Shown piece after piece: positions 52,227 to 61,401 of a stretch of 64,000 bases of DNA. The position numbers and the translations under genes were made by a program. Within the stretch, counting starts at the first letter, position 1. Each line of letters begins with the position of its first letter. The notes under the pieces were generated by a model. It did no database searches. It had not been told where the DNA came from and saw only the letters and a list, made by a program, of their open reading frames with translations. Source of the DNA: Pseudomonas arsenicoxydans (GTDB lineage Bacteria > Pseudomonadota > Gammaproteobacteria > Pseudomonadales > Pseudomonadaceae). The stretch lies in NCBI RefSeq assembly GCF_900103875.1, contig NZ_LT629705.1:3295001-3359000 (forward strand). Direction: 5' to 3'.

Positions 52227-53633
52227 ATGTTGATCACTCAAACATTGACAGCTGTTGCTCTAAGCCTTGCCGCCTGCGCCGTCTTCCCATTGGCCAGCCA
52301 GGCTCAATCGAAAATCACACCTGCAGAGGCTCACACCATCGGTGTTGATGCCTACCTGTATTTTTACCCGCTGTTGACCATGGACATCACCCGCAAGCAG
52401 TTCACCAATATCGAACCCGGCAAGGAGTTCGGTAAAGGCCCGATGAACATGTTTGTGAGTGTGCCGCAGTACCCGCCCGCCAATTTCAAGGGCGTGGTGC
52501 GGCCGAACTTCGACACGCTGTATTCCATCGCGTGGCTCGACTTGACCAAGGAGCCGCTGGTGATCAGCGCACCGGACACCGCCGGGCGGTTTTACCTGCT
52601 GCCGATGCTCGACATGTGGAGCGATGTGTTCGCCTCGCCGGGTTGGCGCACGACTGGCACCGAGGCCAGTCAGTTCCTGGTGACACCGCCGGGATGGACT
52701 GGAATGGTGCCGCCCGGATTGAATCAATTGCCGGCGCCCACGCCCTTCGTCTGGGTCATTGGTCGCACCAAGACCGACGGGGCAGCGGACTACGACGCGG
52801 TGCATAAAATCCAGGCGGGCTACACCGTGACCCCGTTGTCGCAAATGGGCAAAAAAGCCGAGCCGGTCAAGGTGGTCATCGACCCGACGGTGGACATGAA
52901 AACGCCGCCGAAGATTCAGGTCGATACGATGTCGGCAGCCAATTACTTCACCTACGCCGCCGCGTTGCTCAAGGTCCATCCACCTCACATCACCGATCAA
53001 CCGATCCTGGCGCAGATGCAGCGCATCGGTATCGAAGCCGGCAAGCCGTTCAATATCGATGCGCTCGATCCCGACGTAAAAGCAGCGCTTCAAACGGTGC
53101 CCGAGGAGGCCCAGGCGTTGATGAAGTGGAAGGTCGCAACCCTTGCGCGGGTGGTCAACGGTTGGTCGATGAACACCGACACGATGGGGGTCTATGGCAA
53201 CTACTACCTCAAGCGCGCGATCGTTGCACAAGTGGGGCTGGGCGCGAACTTGCCCGAGGATGCGATTTATCCGTTGAACATGGGCGACGACACCGGCAAG
53301 CCGCTCGAAGGGGCTAACCGGTACGTGCTGCATTTCAACAAAGGCGAAGCGCCGCCGGTCAATGCGTTCTGGTCGATCACCTTGTACGACCCTGAAGGTT
53401 TCCAGGTCGGCAATGAGCTCAACCGTTTTGCGGTCAGTAGCTGGATGCCGTTCAAGGCCAACGCGGATGGATCGCTGGATATCTACTTCCAGAACGAAAG
53501 CCCGGGAAAGGAACTTGAAGCCAATTGGCTTCCCGCGCCCAAAGGCCCGTTCAACCTGACCATGCGCCTATATGGGCCCAAGCCTGAAGCGCTCAATGGC
53601 AAATGGGAGCCACCTCCCATCAAGCGCCTGTAA
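52227..53633 (+). CDS. DUF1254/DUF1214 domain secreted protein
   Basis: The 468-residue protein has a signal peptide (about 1-26, SQAQ). DUF1254 (about 35-170) carries DAYLYFYPLLTMDITRKQ and RPNFDTLYSIAWLDL. DUF1214 near the C-terminus carries NAFWSITLYDPEGF and SLDIYFQNESPGKELEANWLPAPKGPF. Members are widespread secreted proteins of unclear function. It stands alone with its own terminator. Confidence 0.88.
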   Translation: MLITQTLTAVALSLAACAVFPLASQAQSKITPAEAHTIGVDAYLYFYPLLTMDITRKQFTNIEPGKEFGKGPMNMFVSVPQYPPANFKGVVRPNFDTLYSIAWLDLTKEPLVISAPDTAGRFYLLPMLDMWSDVFASPGWRTTGTEASQFLVTPPGWTGMVPPGLNQLPAPTPFVWVIGRTKTDGAADYDAVHKIQAGYTVTPLSQMGKKAEPVKVVIDPTVDMKTPPKIQVDTMSAANYFTYAAALLKVHPPHITDQPILAQMQRIGIEAGKPFNIDALDPDVKAALQTVPEEAQALMKWKVATLARVVNGWSMNTDTMGVYGNYYLKRAIVAQVGLGANLPEDAIYPLNMGDDTGKPLEGANRYVLHFNKGEAPPVNAFWSITLYDPEGFQVGNELNRFAVSSWMPFKANADGSLDIYFQNESPGKELEANWLPAPKGPFNLTMRLYGPKPEALNGKWEPPPIKRL

Positions 53634-53646
53634 ATACCGCGCGTAA

Positions 53647-53682
53647 AAAAGCAGCCCACGATGTTCATCATGGGCTGCTTTT
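53647..53682. terminator. Bidirectional terminator, DUF1254 / Gly-Ser-rich gene
   Basis: AAAAGCAGCCCA (53647-53658) pairs with TGGGCTGCTTTT (53671-53682), with an inner GATG/CATC stem. The stop codon of the - strand gene (53668-53670) lies inside the hairpin. Confidence 0.8.
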
Positions 53683-53979
53683 ATGCGTCCAGCTGCCAGT
53701 GCCACCTCCGGCGCCCCCGGTCCCGCCGCCGGCAGCCCCCGTGCCACCGCCCGCGCCGGACCCTGAACCGCTGGCGCCGGCAGACGTGCCGGTGCCACTG
53801 CCTGCGCTGCTGCCGGATGCCGGTGAGCCTGGAGTGTTGTCGGGCGGCACCGACGAGCCGCGAGTTGCGCCGGACTGGATTCCGGTCGCGTCAGCGCCGT
53901 TGCCGGAGACTGCATAAGCAGCCCCGGTTGCCGCACACAGCAAACCGATCAACAGCAGCGAGGTGATTTTGATGTTCAT
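53668..53979 (-). CDS. Gly/Ser/Thr-rich secreted low-complexity protein
   Basis: The 103-residue protein has a signal peptide (about 1-23, AYA) followed by a low-complexity mature part rich in Gly, Ser, Ala and Thr (SAGSGTGTSAGASGSG and GAGGGTGAAGGGTGGAGGG). It was probably expanded by short DNA repeats. No family is recognised. ATG 53979 gives the signal peptide. Its last codons are part of the terminator hairpin. Confidence 0.65.
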   Translation of the reverse strand: MNIKITSLLLIGLLCAATGAAYAVSGNGADATGIQSGATRGSSVPPDNTPGSPASGSSAGSGTGTSAGASGSGSGAGGGTGAAGGGTGGAGGGTGSWTHKSSP

Positions 53980-54175
53980 CGGGGCACGCCTCCCAGTATG
54001 AGTCGTTACCTGATGATGGTGTGCCGGGGAGGGTGGTGGGTGTTGGCTGGATGACGAGTGGTCGAAAACAGCTTTCACTGACACCTCAAAGGCAGTGACC
54101 AAGGAGGACTGCTATGGTCAATGGACGCTTGCCTGTCATGCACCGGATCAGGCAATCGATTGACAGGATTTGTGC

Positions 54176-56761
54176 ATGGAAATGACTGCCGTTACCACTG
54201 CCGCCCCTGCGCGCCATACCCCGATCACACGTAACCTGGTCTGGGCCGTCGGGCTGGTATTTGTCCTCGGGGTGCTGATTGCCCTGGTTGCACTGTTCAA
54301 CATTGCCGGCCGGCTCGATGCCCAGGACCTGGCCAAGACTACTTTCTACACCCAGCGTGCGCTGGAAAACCGCATCTCCGCCTCGAAAAACTACGTCGCC
54401 AGTTACGCCACCTGGACAACCGCCTACGATCACCTGAACGGTGAGGTCGATGTGCAGTGGGCGTATACCGAGCAGAACATGGGTAAAACCCTGTTCACCA
54501 CGGACCATTACGACGCTGTCCTGGTGGTCGACCCTCAGCGGACCAAATACGCGGTGGTGCGCGGCGTTCAATCGCACGATGACGCTGCAGCCTTAGTGTC
54601 GACATCGATGGCGGAGCTGATCAAGGTCGTGCAGGCGCAGGAGAGCCTGCTCGTTCCGGTCTGCCAGTTCACGATGTTCGAAGGCCAGCCCGCGTTGTTG
54701 ACGGCTGCCGCGATCACCCCCAATGACGAGCGGCCAGCGGTCGATCCCCACAGCACCTCGGTGCTGGTGTTCGTCGATCAATTGAGCCCTCAAAAGCTCA
54801 ATGACTTGAGCACCGATTACGGTTTGCATGACTTGAGCCTTGCAGCTGACAACACCCTCGTTCCCGGTCAGCCTGCAGTGGCACTCACGGGCACCGGTTT
54901 CAGCCTGGTGTCCCGGCTCGAACGGCCAGGCCATCAACTACTCTGGTCGCTGCTGCCACCGTTGGGTGGCGCCTTACTGATCCTTGCGTTGTTGACGGTC
55001 TATTTCTTCCGCTATGTGTTGCGCGCGTCCGGCCACGTGGATGCCAGCTACATCAACCTCGACCTGTCGAACCAGGCGCTGGAGGCCAGTGAAGAACGTT
55101 TTCGCGCGGTGGCCGAGGCGGCTTCCGACTGGATCTGGGAAATCGACGACAGGCATCACATCACGTACCTGTCCGGGCGCTTCGGTGCCGTCACCGGGTA
55201 TTCCGAGCAGCAATGGCTGGGGCAAGACATCGAGCAATTGCTATTTTGTGATACCACGTCCTTGTCACTGTGGCTGAACAGGCTCAATGAAGAACACAAC
55301 GTCAGTCACCTGCGTTGTTCCTATCGTGATCAATCCGGGCAGCAGCGCATCTGCCGGGTGTCGGCCCGCCCGATCCATAACAAAGGCACCGTAGTGGGTT
55401 ATCGCGGGACGGCCAGTGACATCACCGATGAAGTGGCCGCCCACGCGCAAATCCAGCACTTGTCGTTGCACGATGCCCTGACTGGCCTGCCCAATCGCAA
55501 CAAGCTGGCGCGTTACCTCGAAGAGGCATTGGTGCTCAAGGAGCATTCGGCGGCGTTGACGCTGTTAATGATCGACCTGGACAACTTCAAGCCGATCAAT
55601 GATTCCCTCGGCCACCCGGCCGGCGATGCAGTACTGCTGGAGGTTGCCGCGCGCTTGCGTGAGTGCACGCGGGATATCGATCTGGTCGCCCGACTGGGCG
55701 GTGACGAGTTTGTGCTGGTGCTCAATGGCATGGACAGCCACACGGAAATCGACCGGATCTGCGAGCGTGTTCTCGAGAGCCTGCAACAGCCGATCCACTA
55801 TGACCATCACACGCTGCACATCGGCGCGAGTATCGGGATCGCCTTGAGCAGGCGTCAGGGGCACATGCCGGAAGAGCTGATCCGGTGTGCCGACATTGCG
55901 CTGTATCAGGCCAAATCCGACGGCAAGAAAACCTGGTGCTACTTTGCGCCGCACATGAACGATCAGATCCAGCATCGACGCAAACTGGAAAACGACTTGC
56001 GCCAGGCGATCAAGAACAACGAGTTCGTGATGCACTATCAGCCGCGTTATCACGTTGATGGCAAGCAGATTGTCTCGGTCGAAGCGTTGTTGCGCTGGCA
56101 GCATCCGGTGCAGGGTTTGCTGGCGCCCGATACGTTCATTCCATTGGCGGAGCAAACCGATCTGATCGTGCCGTTGGGACGCTGGGTGCTGCGCGAAGCT
56201 TGCGAGACGGCACTGAGCTGGCCGGGTGAGCTGATGGTGTCGGTCAATCTGTCTCCCGTGCAGTTTATTCGCAGTGACGTGGTGGAGGATGTCAGGGAGG
56301 CATTGATCCACAGCCGGTTGCCGGCCAGTCGGCTGGAACTGGAGATCACCGAAAACGTCATGCTCAATGATGTCGATGGCGCCCTGGCGACCATGAACGC
56401 ACTGAAAGAATTGGGCGTGCGGCTGAACATGGACGACTTCGGCACCGGCTATTCGTCGCTGGGTTACTTGCGCACATACCCGTTCGACGGGATCAAGATC
56501 GACAAGCGTTTCATTTCCTCCATGGGGGGCGCCGGTAATGACCGTGCCGTGGTGCAGGCGATCATCAATCTGGGCAAGGCGATGGGCCTGACCGTGACTG
56601 CAGAGGGGGTCGAAACACTGGAGCAACTGGACTTCCTGATCTCTGACGAGTGCCACGAGGTGCAGGGTTTCTACCTCAGTCGGCCGATGGAAAAACAGGC
56701 GCTGTTGCCGTTGCTCAAGGCTTCGCAAGACGACTATCCGACACAGGACTCACACCTTTAG
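54176..56761 (+). CDS. CHASE4-like-PAS-GGDEF-EAL c-di-GMP protein
   Basis: The 861-residue protein has TM1 (about 22-44), a CHASE4-like periplasmic sensor (about 50-260; YATWTTAYDHL is typical), TM2 (about 265-285), PAS (about 305-430), GGDEF and EAL. GGDEF is intact (508-512). The EAL motif EALLRW starts at 636, and ENV, DDFGTGYSSL, KIDKRF and AEGVE are present, so phosphodiesterase activity is expected. Cyclase activity is possible; the sequence before GGDEF (RDID) keeps an RxxD I-site. ACAGGA precedes ATG 54176. Confidence 0.92.
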   Translation: MEMTAVTTAAPARHTPITRNLVWAVGLVFVLGVLIALVALFNIAGRLDAQDLAKTTFYTQRALENRISASKNYVASYATWTTAYDHLNGEVDVQWAYTEQNMGKTLFTTDHYDAVLVVDPQRTKYAVVRGVQSHDDAAALVSTSMAELIKVVQAQESLLVPVCQFTMFEGQPALLTAAAITPNDERPAVDPHSTSVLVFVDQLSPQKLNDLSTDYGLHDLSLAADNTLVPGQPAVALTGTGFSLVSRLERPGHQLLWSLLPPLGGALLILALLTVYFFRYVLRASGHVDASYINLDLSNQALEASEERFRAVAEAASDWIWEIDDRHHITYLSGRFGAVTGYSEQQWLGQDIEQLLFCDTTSLSLWLNRLNEEHNVSHLRCSYRDQSGQQRICRVSARPIHNKGTVVGYRGTASDITDEVAAHAQIQHLSLHDALTGLPNRNKLARYLEEALVLKEHSAALTLLMIDLDNFKPINDSLGHPAGDAVLLEVAARLRECTRDIDLVARLGGDEFVLVLNGMDSHTEIDRICERVLESLQQPIHYDHHTLHIGASIGIALSRRQGHMPEELIRCADIALYQAKSDGKKTWCYFAPHMNDQIQHRRKLENDLRQAIKNNEFVMHYQPRYHVDGKQIVSVEALLRWQHPVQGLLAPDTFIPLAEQTDLIVPLGRWVLREACETALSWPGELMVSVNLSPVQFIRSDVVEDVREALIHSRLPASRLELEITENVMLNDVDGALATMNALKELGVRLNMDDFGTGYSSLGYLRTYPFDGIKIDKRFISSMGGAGNDRAVVQAIINLGKAMGLTVTAEGVETLEQLDFLISDECHEVQGFYLSRPMEKQALLPLLKASQDDYPTQDSHL

Positions 56762-56845
56762 TCGCCTGCCTGGTGTGTCGTGGCAACTGCCACGACGCGC
56801 CCCGGTCACAACTGGATACCGTCAATCCGTTACGAGCCCGGGACC

Positions 56846-57640
56846 ATGAAGAACCTGAAAATCGCCACCTTCAACGTCAACGGCATGCGTGCCCGCTTGC
56901 CCAACTTGCTTGCCTGGCTTGAACGAGAAAAACCGGACATTGCCTGTTTGCAGGAACTCAAATCGGTCGACAGCGCATTCCCTGCCGCCGAACTTGAAGC
57001 GGCAGGTTACGGTGCCATCTGGCAAGGCCAGTCGTCGTGGAACGGGGTGGCGATTCTGGCGCGTGGTGCCCAGCCTTTGGAGAGTCGGCGTGGTCTGCCG
57101 GGGGATGACACCGATACCCATAGCCGCTACTTGGAGGCTGCGGTGCATGGGATTTTGGTGGGTTGCCTGTATTTGCCTAACGGCAATCCACAGCCGGGGC
57201 CCAAGTTCGATTACAAACTGGCGTGGTTCGAACGGCTGATCGCCTATGCCAAGGACCTCCAGAGCAGCGACCATCCGGTGGTGCTGGCCGGTGACTACAA
57301 CGTCGTGCCCACCGACCTGGACATCTACAACCCGCGCTCATGGCTTAAGGACGCCTTGCTGCAACCGGAAAGTCGCGAGTGTTACCAGCGCTTGCTGGAA
57401 CAGGGCTGGACCGATTCCCTGCGTCATCTGTATCCAGAGGATCGGCTTTACACCTTCTGGGATTATTTCAGGCAGCACTGGCAGACAAACTCCGGACTGC
57501 GCATCGATCACCTGCTGCTTAACCCGGCGTTGAGTCCTTATCTGCAAGAGGCCGGTGTGGACGCGTGGGTGCGCAACGAACCGCACGCCAGCGATCACGC
57601 ACCGACATGGATTCGACTGGGTTCGCGCAAGCGGCGTTGA
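56846..57640 (+). CDS. xth: Exodeoxyribonuclease III
   Basis: The 264-residue EEP-fold enzyme has ATFNVNGMRARLP, LQELKS (catalytic Glu37), VLAGDYNVVPTDLD and the final HASDHAPTW. It acts in base-excision repair as AP endonuclease and 3'-5' exonuclease. I chose ATG 56846 because MKNLKIATFNVNG is the family N-terminus. Length is typical. It is 112 bases upstream of the nat gene. Confidence 0.95.
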   Translation: MKNLKIATFNVNGMRARLPNLLAWLEREKPDIACLQELKSVDSAFPAAELEAAGYGAIWQGQSSWNGVAILARGAQPLESRRGLPGDDTDTHSRYLEAAVHGILVGCLYLPNGNPQPGPKFDYKLAWFERLIAYAKDLQSSDHPVVLAGDYNVVPTDLDIYNPRSWLKDALLQPESRECYQRLLEQGWTDSLRHLYPEDRLYTFWDYFRQHWQTNSGLRIDHLLLNPALSPYLQEAGVDAWVRNEPHASDHAPTWIRLGSRKRR

Positions 57641-57752
57641 TTTCAATGAGCCAGGCGATTGGCTAAATCAATTGTCAGTCGGGCCGCTTTATCCCTTATA
57701 CATGGCGCCCATCGGCGGAGAGATCCGCGGCCCGATGCATAAGGACTGAGCA

Positions 57753-58580
57753 ATGAGCGAGCCACGCCTGACCAACCGTGCGTTATACCTGCAACGCCTG
57801 GGCTTCGACGCGCCACCGGCGCCAACCCTGGAGACCCTGCGCCTACTTCAGCTGCGCCACACCGGTGCCTTCCCGTTCGAAAACCTCACCACGCTGTCAG
57901 GCGATCCGGTGCTCATCGATCTGCCATCCATCGAGCAGAAAATTCTGCACGCGGGGCGCGGCGGTTATTGCTACGAGCTCAACAATGCGTTCCTGGCCTT
58001 GCTCCAGGAACTGGGTTTCGAGGCGCGCGGCATCACCGGTCGCGTGGTCATGGGGCAGCCCGAAGGCGCCTGGACCGCCCGCACACATCGCTTGAGCCTG
58101 GTCACGCTGGACGGCGTGCGCTACATCACCGATGTGGGTTTCGGCGGGATGGTGCCGACCGCACCGCTGGTGCTCGACACCAATGCCGAACAACGCACGC
58201 CACACGAACCGTATCGCGTCGAGCGCCATGAAGACGGCTACACCTTGCGCGCCAATGTCGGCGGCGAATGGCGGGCGATGTACATTTTCGACCTGCAACG
58301 CCAGGAAGACATCGATTACGCCCTAGGCAACTGGTACGTCTCGACCCATCCCGACTCCTTGTTTGCCAGGCAACTGATGGTCGCGCGAACTGGTGAGGGT
58401 TGGAGGCGCACGTTGAACAATGGCAGTTTTGCGATCCATCGAGTGGGTGCCGAGAGCGAGCGGCGGCAGGTGGCGGATGTCGAGGAGTTGATTGAGGTGC
58501 TTGAGCGTGAGTTCGGCATTCTGCTGCCGGAGCATGCGGGCTTGAAACAGGTGCTTGGGCGATTGATCGCCGCGGCATAG
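57753..58580 (+). CDS. nat: Arylamine N-acetyltransferase
   Basis: The 275-residue NAT has the Cys-His-Asp triad: Cys73 in RGGYCYELN, His112 in THRLSL and Asp127 in TDVGFGG. It transfers acetyl from acetyl-CoA to arylamines and hydrazines. PFENLT near the N-terminus is also typical. AAGGACTGAGCA precedes the ATG. Confidence 0.95.
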   Translation: MSEPRLTNRALYLQRLGFDAPPAPTLETLRLLQLRHTGAFPFENLTTLSGDPVLIDLPSIEQKILHAGRGGYCYELNNAFLALLQELGFEARGITGRVVMGQPEGAWTARTHRLSLVTLDGVRYITDVGFGGMVPTAPLVLDTNAEQRTPHEPYRVERHEDGYTLRANVGGEWRAMYIFDLQRQEDIDYALGNWYVSTHPDSLFARQLMVARTGEGWRRTLNNGSFAIHRVGAESERRQVADVEELIEVLEREFGILLPEHAGLKQVLGRLIAAA

Positions 58581-58723
58581 GCGTCTAATTGCACACAACG
58601 AGAGAATCTTCCGTGCCGCCGGTCGCTTTGAATTCTGAAGACTAGCGGGCAGGGGAGCGGGCAGAGGAATGATGTATTTCAAAAATTTTTACGTGGGGGA
58701 GGCCGCACAGGTAGAGGGCCGTG

Positions 58724-58782
58724 TGGACACATGTCCATAATCTGACCGGTCAGTTGTATACAACTCTATGGACATTTGTCCT
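58724..58782. promoter_or_regulatory. Palindrome array upstream of NCS2 permease
   Basis: Four symmetric elements are packed into 59 bases: TGGACA-CA-TGTCCA (58724-58737), CTGACCGGTCAG (58742-58753), AGTTGTATACAACT (58752-58765, perfect) and TGGACA-TT-TGTCCT (58769-58782). The third fits the GntR/FadR consensus TnGTnnnACnA. The first and fourth are copies of one another, 45 bases apart. It reads as a multi-regulator operator. Confidence 0.6.
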
Positions 58783-58833
58783 GAGTCTTGCATACAGTGT
58801 GCGCATAACAAAAAACCAGGGAACCCCCCAACC

Positions 58834-60351
58834 ATGAAAACGCCCCATGTTTCACACCAACGGCCCGAGGACGAAAACCTCGGGGTCGGCGCGAATATGG
58901 CTTACGGCCTGCAACACGTTCTGACCATGTATGGCGGCATCGTCGCAGTCCCATTGATCATTGGTCAGGCAGCCGGGCTTTCGCCGGCGGACATCGGTTT
59001 GTTGATTGCTGCTTCATTGTTTGCGGGGGGCTTGGCGACATTGCTGCAAACCCTCGGGTTACCGTTTTTCGGTTGTCAGTTGCCGCTGGTGCAGGGCGTG
59101 TCTTTCTCGGGCGTCGCGACGATGGTGGCGATCGTCAGCAGTGGCGGGGAGGGCGGGTTCCAGTCGATTCTCGGGGCGGTGATTGCCGCGTCGTTGATCG
59201 GGTTGCTGATCACGCCGGTGTTCTCGCGAATCACCAAGTTCTTCCCGCCGCTGGTCACGGGCATTGTGATCACCACCATCGGCCTGACGCTGATGCCAGT
59301 GGCCGCTCGCTGGGCCATGGGCGGCAACAGCCATGCCCCGGACTTCGGCAGCATGGCTAACATTGGTCTGGCGGCGGTTACGCTGGTGCTGGTTCTGCTG
59401 CTGAGCAAGATCGGCAGCGCGACCATCTCCCGATTGTCGATCCTGCTGGCAATGGTGATCGGCACCGTCATCGCGGTGTTCCTCGGCATGGCGGACTTCT
59501 CGTCGGTCACGCAAGGCCCGATGTTCGGCTTCCCGACGCCGTTCCACTTCGGCATACCGACGTTCCACTTCGCCGCGATCCTGTCGATGTGCATCGTGGT
59601 CATGGTGACCCTGGTGGAGACCTCGGCGGACATCCTGGCGGTCGGTGAAATCATCGGCACCAAGGTCGACTCCAAGCGCTTGGGCAACGGTCTGCGCGCC
59701 GACATGCTATCGAGCATGATCGCGCCGATCTTCGGCTCCTTCACCCAGAGCGCCTTCGCCCAGAACGTCGGGCTGGTAGCCGTCACCGGTATCAAGAGCC
59801 GCTTTGTGGTCGCCACCGGCGGCTTGTTCCTGGTGATCCTTGGTTTGCTGCCCTTCATGGGCCGGGTTATTGCCGCGGTGCCGACGTCTGTCCTTGGCGG
59901 CGCTGGCATCGTGCTGTTCGGCACCGTGGCGGCCAGCGGTATTCGTACGCTGTCCAAGGTCGATTACCGCAACAACGTCAACCTGATCATCGTCGCCACC
60001 TCCATCGGTTTCGGCATGATCCCGATCGCCGCACCGAACTTCTACGACCACTTCCCAAGCTGGTTCGCCACGATCTTCCACTCGGGCATCAGCTCCTCGG
60101 CAATCATGGCCATCGTGCTCAACCTGACCTTCAACCACCTGACTGCCGGCAACTCCGATCAGCAGTCGGTGTTCGCGGCCGGCACTGAACGCGTTTTGCG
60201 TTATCAGGATCTGGCGGCGTTGCGCGAAGGAGATTATTTCAGCGAAGGCAAACTGCGTGACTGTGACGGGAATGAGATTCCGGTGGTGGAGGCGGGGCAT
60301 GAGTCGGGTGAGCATCGAGCGGCTCATGCCAAAAGCAGTGAGCATGTCTGA
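58834..60351 (+). CDS. NCS2-family xanthine/uracil permease
   Basis: The 505-residue protein has about 14 membrane helices. NCS2 signatures are GLQHVLTMYGGIVAVPLIIG at the start, a TLVETSADILAVGEI-like TM8 segment and the NVGLVAVTGIKSRFV TM10 region. Within the family the sequence is closer to the xanthine/urate (XanP/UacT) than the uracil branch, by impression only. ATG 58834 has AGGGA upstream. The soluble C-terminal tail (about 450-505) is His/Glu-rich. A dense palindrome array lies upstream. Confidence 0.88.
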   Translation: MKTPHVSHQRPEDENLGVGANMAYGLQHVLTMYGGIVAVPLIIGQAAGLSPADIGLLIAASLFAGGLATLLQTLGLPFFGCQLPLVQGVSFSGVATMVAIVSSGGEGGFQSILGAVIAASLIGLLITPVFSRITKFFPPLVTGIVITTIGLTLMPVAARWAMGGNSHAPDFGSMANIGLAAVTLVLVLLLSKIGSATISRLSILLAMVIGTVIAVFLGMADFSSVTQGPMFGFPTPFHFGIPTFHFAAILSMCIVVMVTLVETSADILAVGEIIGTKVDSKRLGNGLRADMLSSMIAPIFGSFTQSAFAQNVGLVAVTGIKSRFVVATGGLFLVILGLLPFMGRVIAAVPTSVLGGAGIVLFGTVAASGIRTLSKVDYRNNVNLIIVATSIGFGMIPIAAPNFYDHFPSWFATIFHSGISSSAIMAIVLNLTFNHLTAGNSDQQSVFAAGTERVLRYQDLAALREGDYFSEGKLRDCDGNEIPVVEAGHESGEHRAAHAKSSEHV

Positions 60352-60380
60352 TTGTTGTATTGCTTGAAAAGCGAGTAGAT

Positions 60381-60474
60381 CAAAAGATCGCAGCCTCGTT
60401 TCACTCGACAGCTCCTACAGGTTTACGCGATCCCCTGTAGGAGCTGTCGAGTGAAACGAGGCTGCGATCTTTTG
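60381..60474. repeat. 41-bp perfect inverted repeat (REP-like doublet)
   Basis: The arm at 60381-60421 (contains GATCGCAGCCTCG and GACAGCTCCTACAGG) is repeated as a perfect 41-base reverse complement at 60434-60474 around a 12-base loop. The GATCGCAGCCT and AGCTCCTACAGG words are typical of P. fluorescens-group intergenic repeats. Confidence 0.88.
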
Positions 60475-60481
60475 GCCACAA

Positions 60482-60515
60482 AAAAGCCCCTGAACCTTTC
60501 GATTCAGGGGCTTTT
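60482..60515. terminator. Terminator of tRNA-Asn (bidirectional)
   Basis: AAAAGCCCCTGAA (60482-60494) pairs with TTCAGGGGCTTTT (60503-60515), perfect 13 bp, with an A-run at 60478-60485 that gives T's on the - strand. Confidence 0.85.
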
Positions 60516-60528
60516 CGATTTTGCTGTC

Positions 60529-60604
<76 letters not shown>

Positions 60605-60831
60605 ATGGCGTGTATGTTACTGATTCAAAAAGAGAAGTCAAGCGTCTGTGTAGAACATGACAGGTTCATGGGGACGGACGGTGGTTTATCGACCGTGGGC
60701 GGTTACCAGAATCGCCTCAGAGGTCTACCATGGCCGCCCGGAAGTGGTTACACGCGCTGCCGGCCATTCGCCGAAAAGGTACGCGCCATGAATCACCCAA
60801 TCCTCTCCTCTCAAATCAACGGGGTGTTCGC

Positions 60832-61062
60832 ATGAGCATCGCTCAGATCAGCCTGCCCAAAGGTGTCGGCCCGCACGCCGAGAAACTGTTCGATGCAATC
60901 ACCCAGGCCAGCACCGCAGACGATTTGAATCGTGCAGGCGGCAAGGCTGAAGGTTTTGTACTTGGTCTGGAAAGCGCCAAAGCCATCAAGAGTCAGGTTG
61001 CCGAATCGCTCTACGTCGCCTATGACGACGCTGCCAGTCAGCGTGCCGGCGAACTGGCTTAA
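60832..61062 (+). CDS. Small conserved hypothetical protein
   Basis: The 76-residue protein begins MSIAQISLPKGVGPHAEKLFDAI and looks cytosolic and helical; no family is recognised. The start at 60832 is favoured by composition; an in-frame start at 60730 adds unlikely Arg-rich residues. Its stop overlaps the convergent small gene by 4 bases. Confidence 0.6.
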   Translation: MSIAQISLPKGVGPHAEKLFDAITQASTADDLNRAGGKAEGFVLGLESAKAIKSQVAESLYVAYDDAASQRAGELA

Positions 61063-61259
61063 CCGCCGAACGTCACTGTGGCGAGCATCAGTTTGGCGTA
61101 CAGCATCGTAGCGCCCAGCTGCACCAGCCACAGCGCCAGGCCGCCGAGAAATACGCCAGCGGCCACTTGCAACACCAGGTTGTTACCGCGTTTGGCCGGG
61201 GTGCGAGGGACGAAATCGTCCAGCTCGTCACGGTCGGCGCGTAGGTCATCGTTTTTCAT
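61059..61259 (-). CDS. Small single-pass membrane protein
   Basis: The 66-residue protein has a charged N-terminus (MKNDDLRADRDELDDFV, then RTPAKR) and one or two hydrophobic segments (about 28-63). It looks like an inner-membrane protein; the family is unknown. It overlaps the end of the convergent gene by 4 bases. Confidence 0.6.
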   Translation of the reverse strand: MKNDDLRADRDELDDFVPRTPAKRGNNLVLQVAAGVFLGGLALWLVQLGATMLYAKLMLATVTFGG

Positions 61260-61353
61260 GTGGGTTCTCTGAAGAATTCTCGGGTGTACACAATATCTGT
61301 GGGAGCAGTTTAAAGGTCTCGTTCCAGTTACCGAGAATTATCTGCGAACAATA

Positions 61354-61385
61354 AAAAACGGGAAGCCACTTGGCTTCCCGTTTTT
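61354..61385. terminator. Terminator of the aminotransferase gene
   Basis: AAAAACGGGAAGCCA (61354-61368), loop CT, TGGCTTCCCGTTTTT (61371-61385): a perfect 15-bp stem with T-runs both ways. Confidence 0.88.
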
Positions 61386-61401
61386 CATATCACGCAACCA
61401 C

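Noticed and set aside
55565..56728. 387-codon - strand frame opposite the GGDEF-EAL gene
   Set aside because: Gln/Arg/His-rich shadow of a gene with intact domain motifs.
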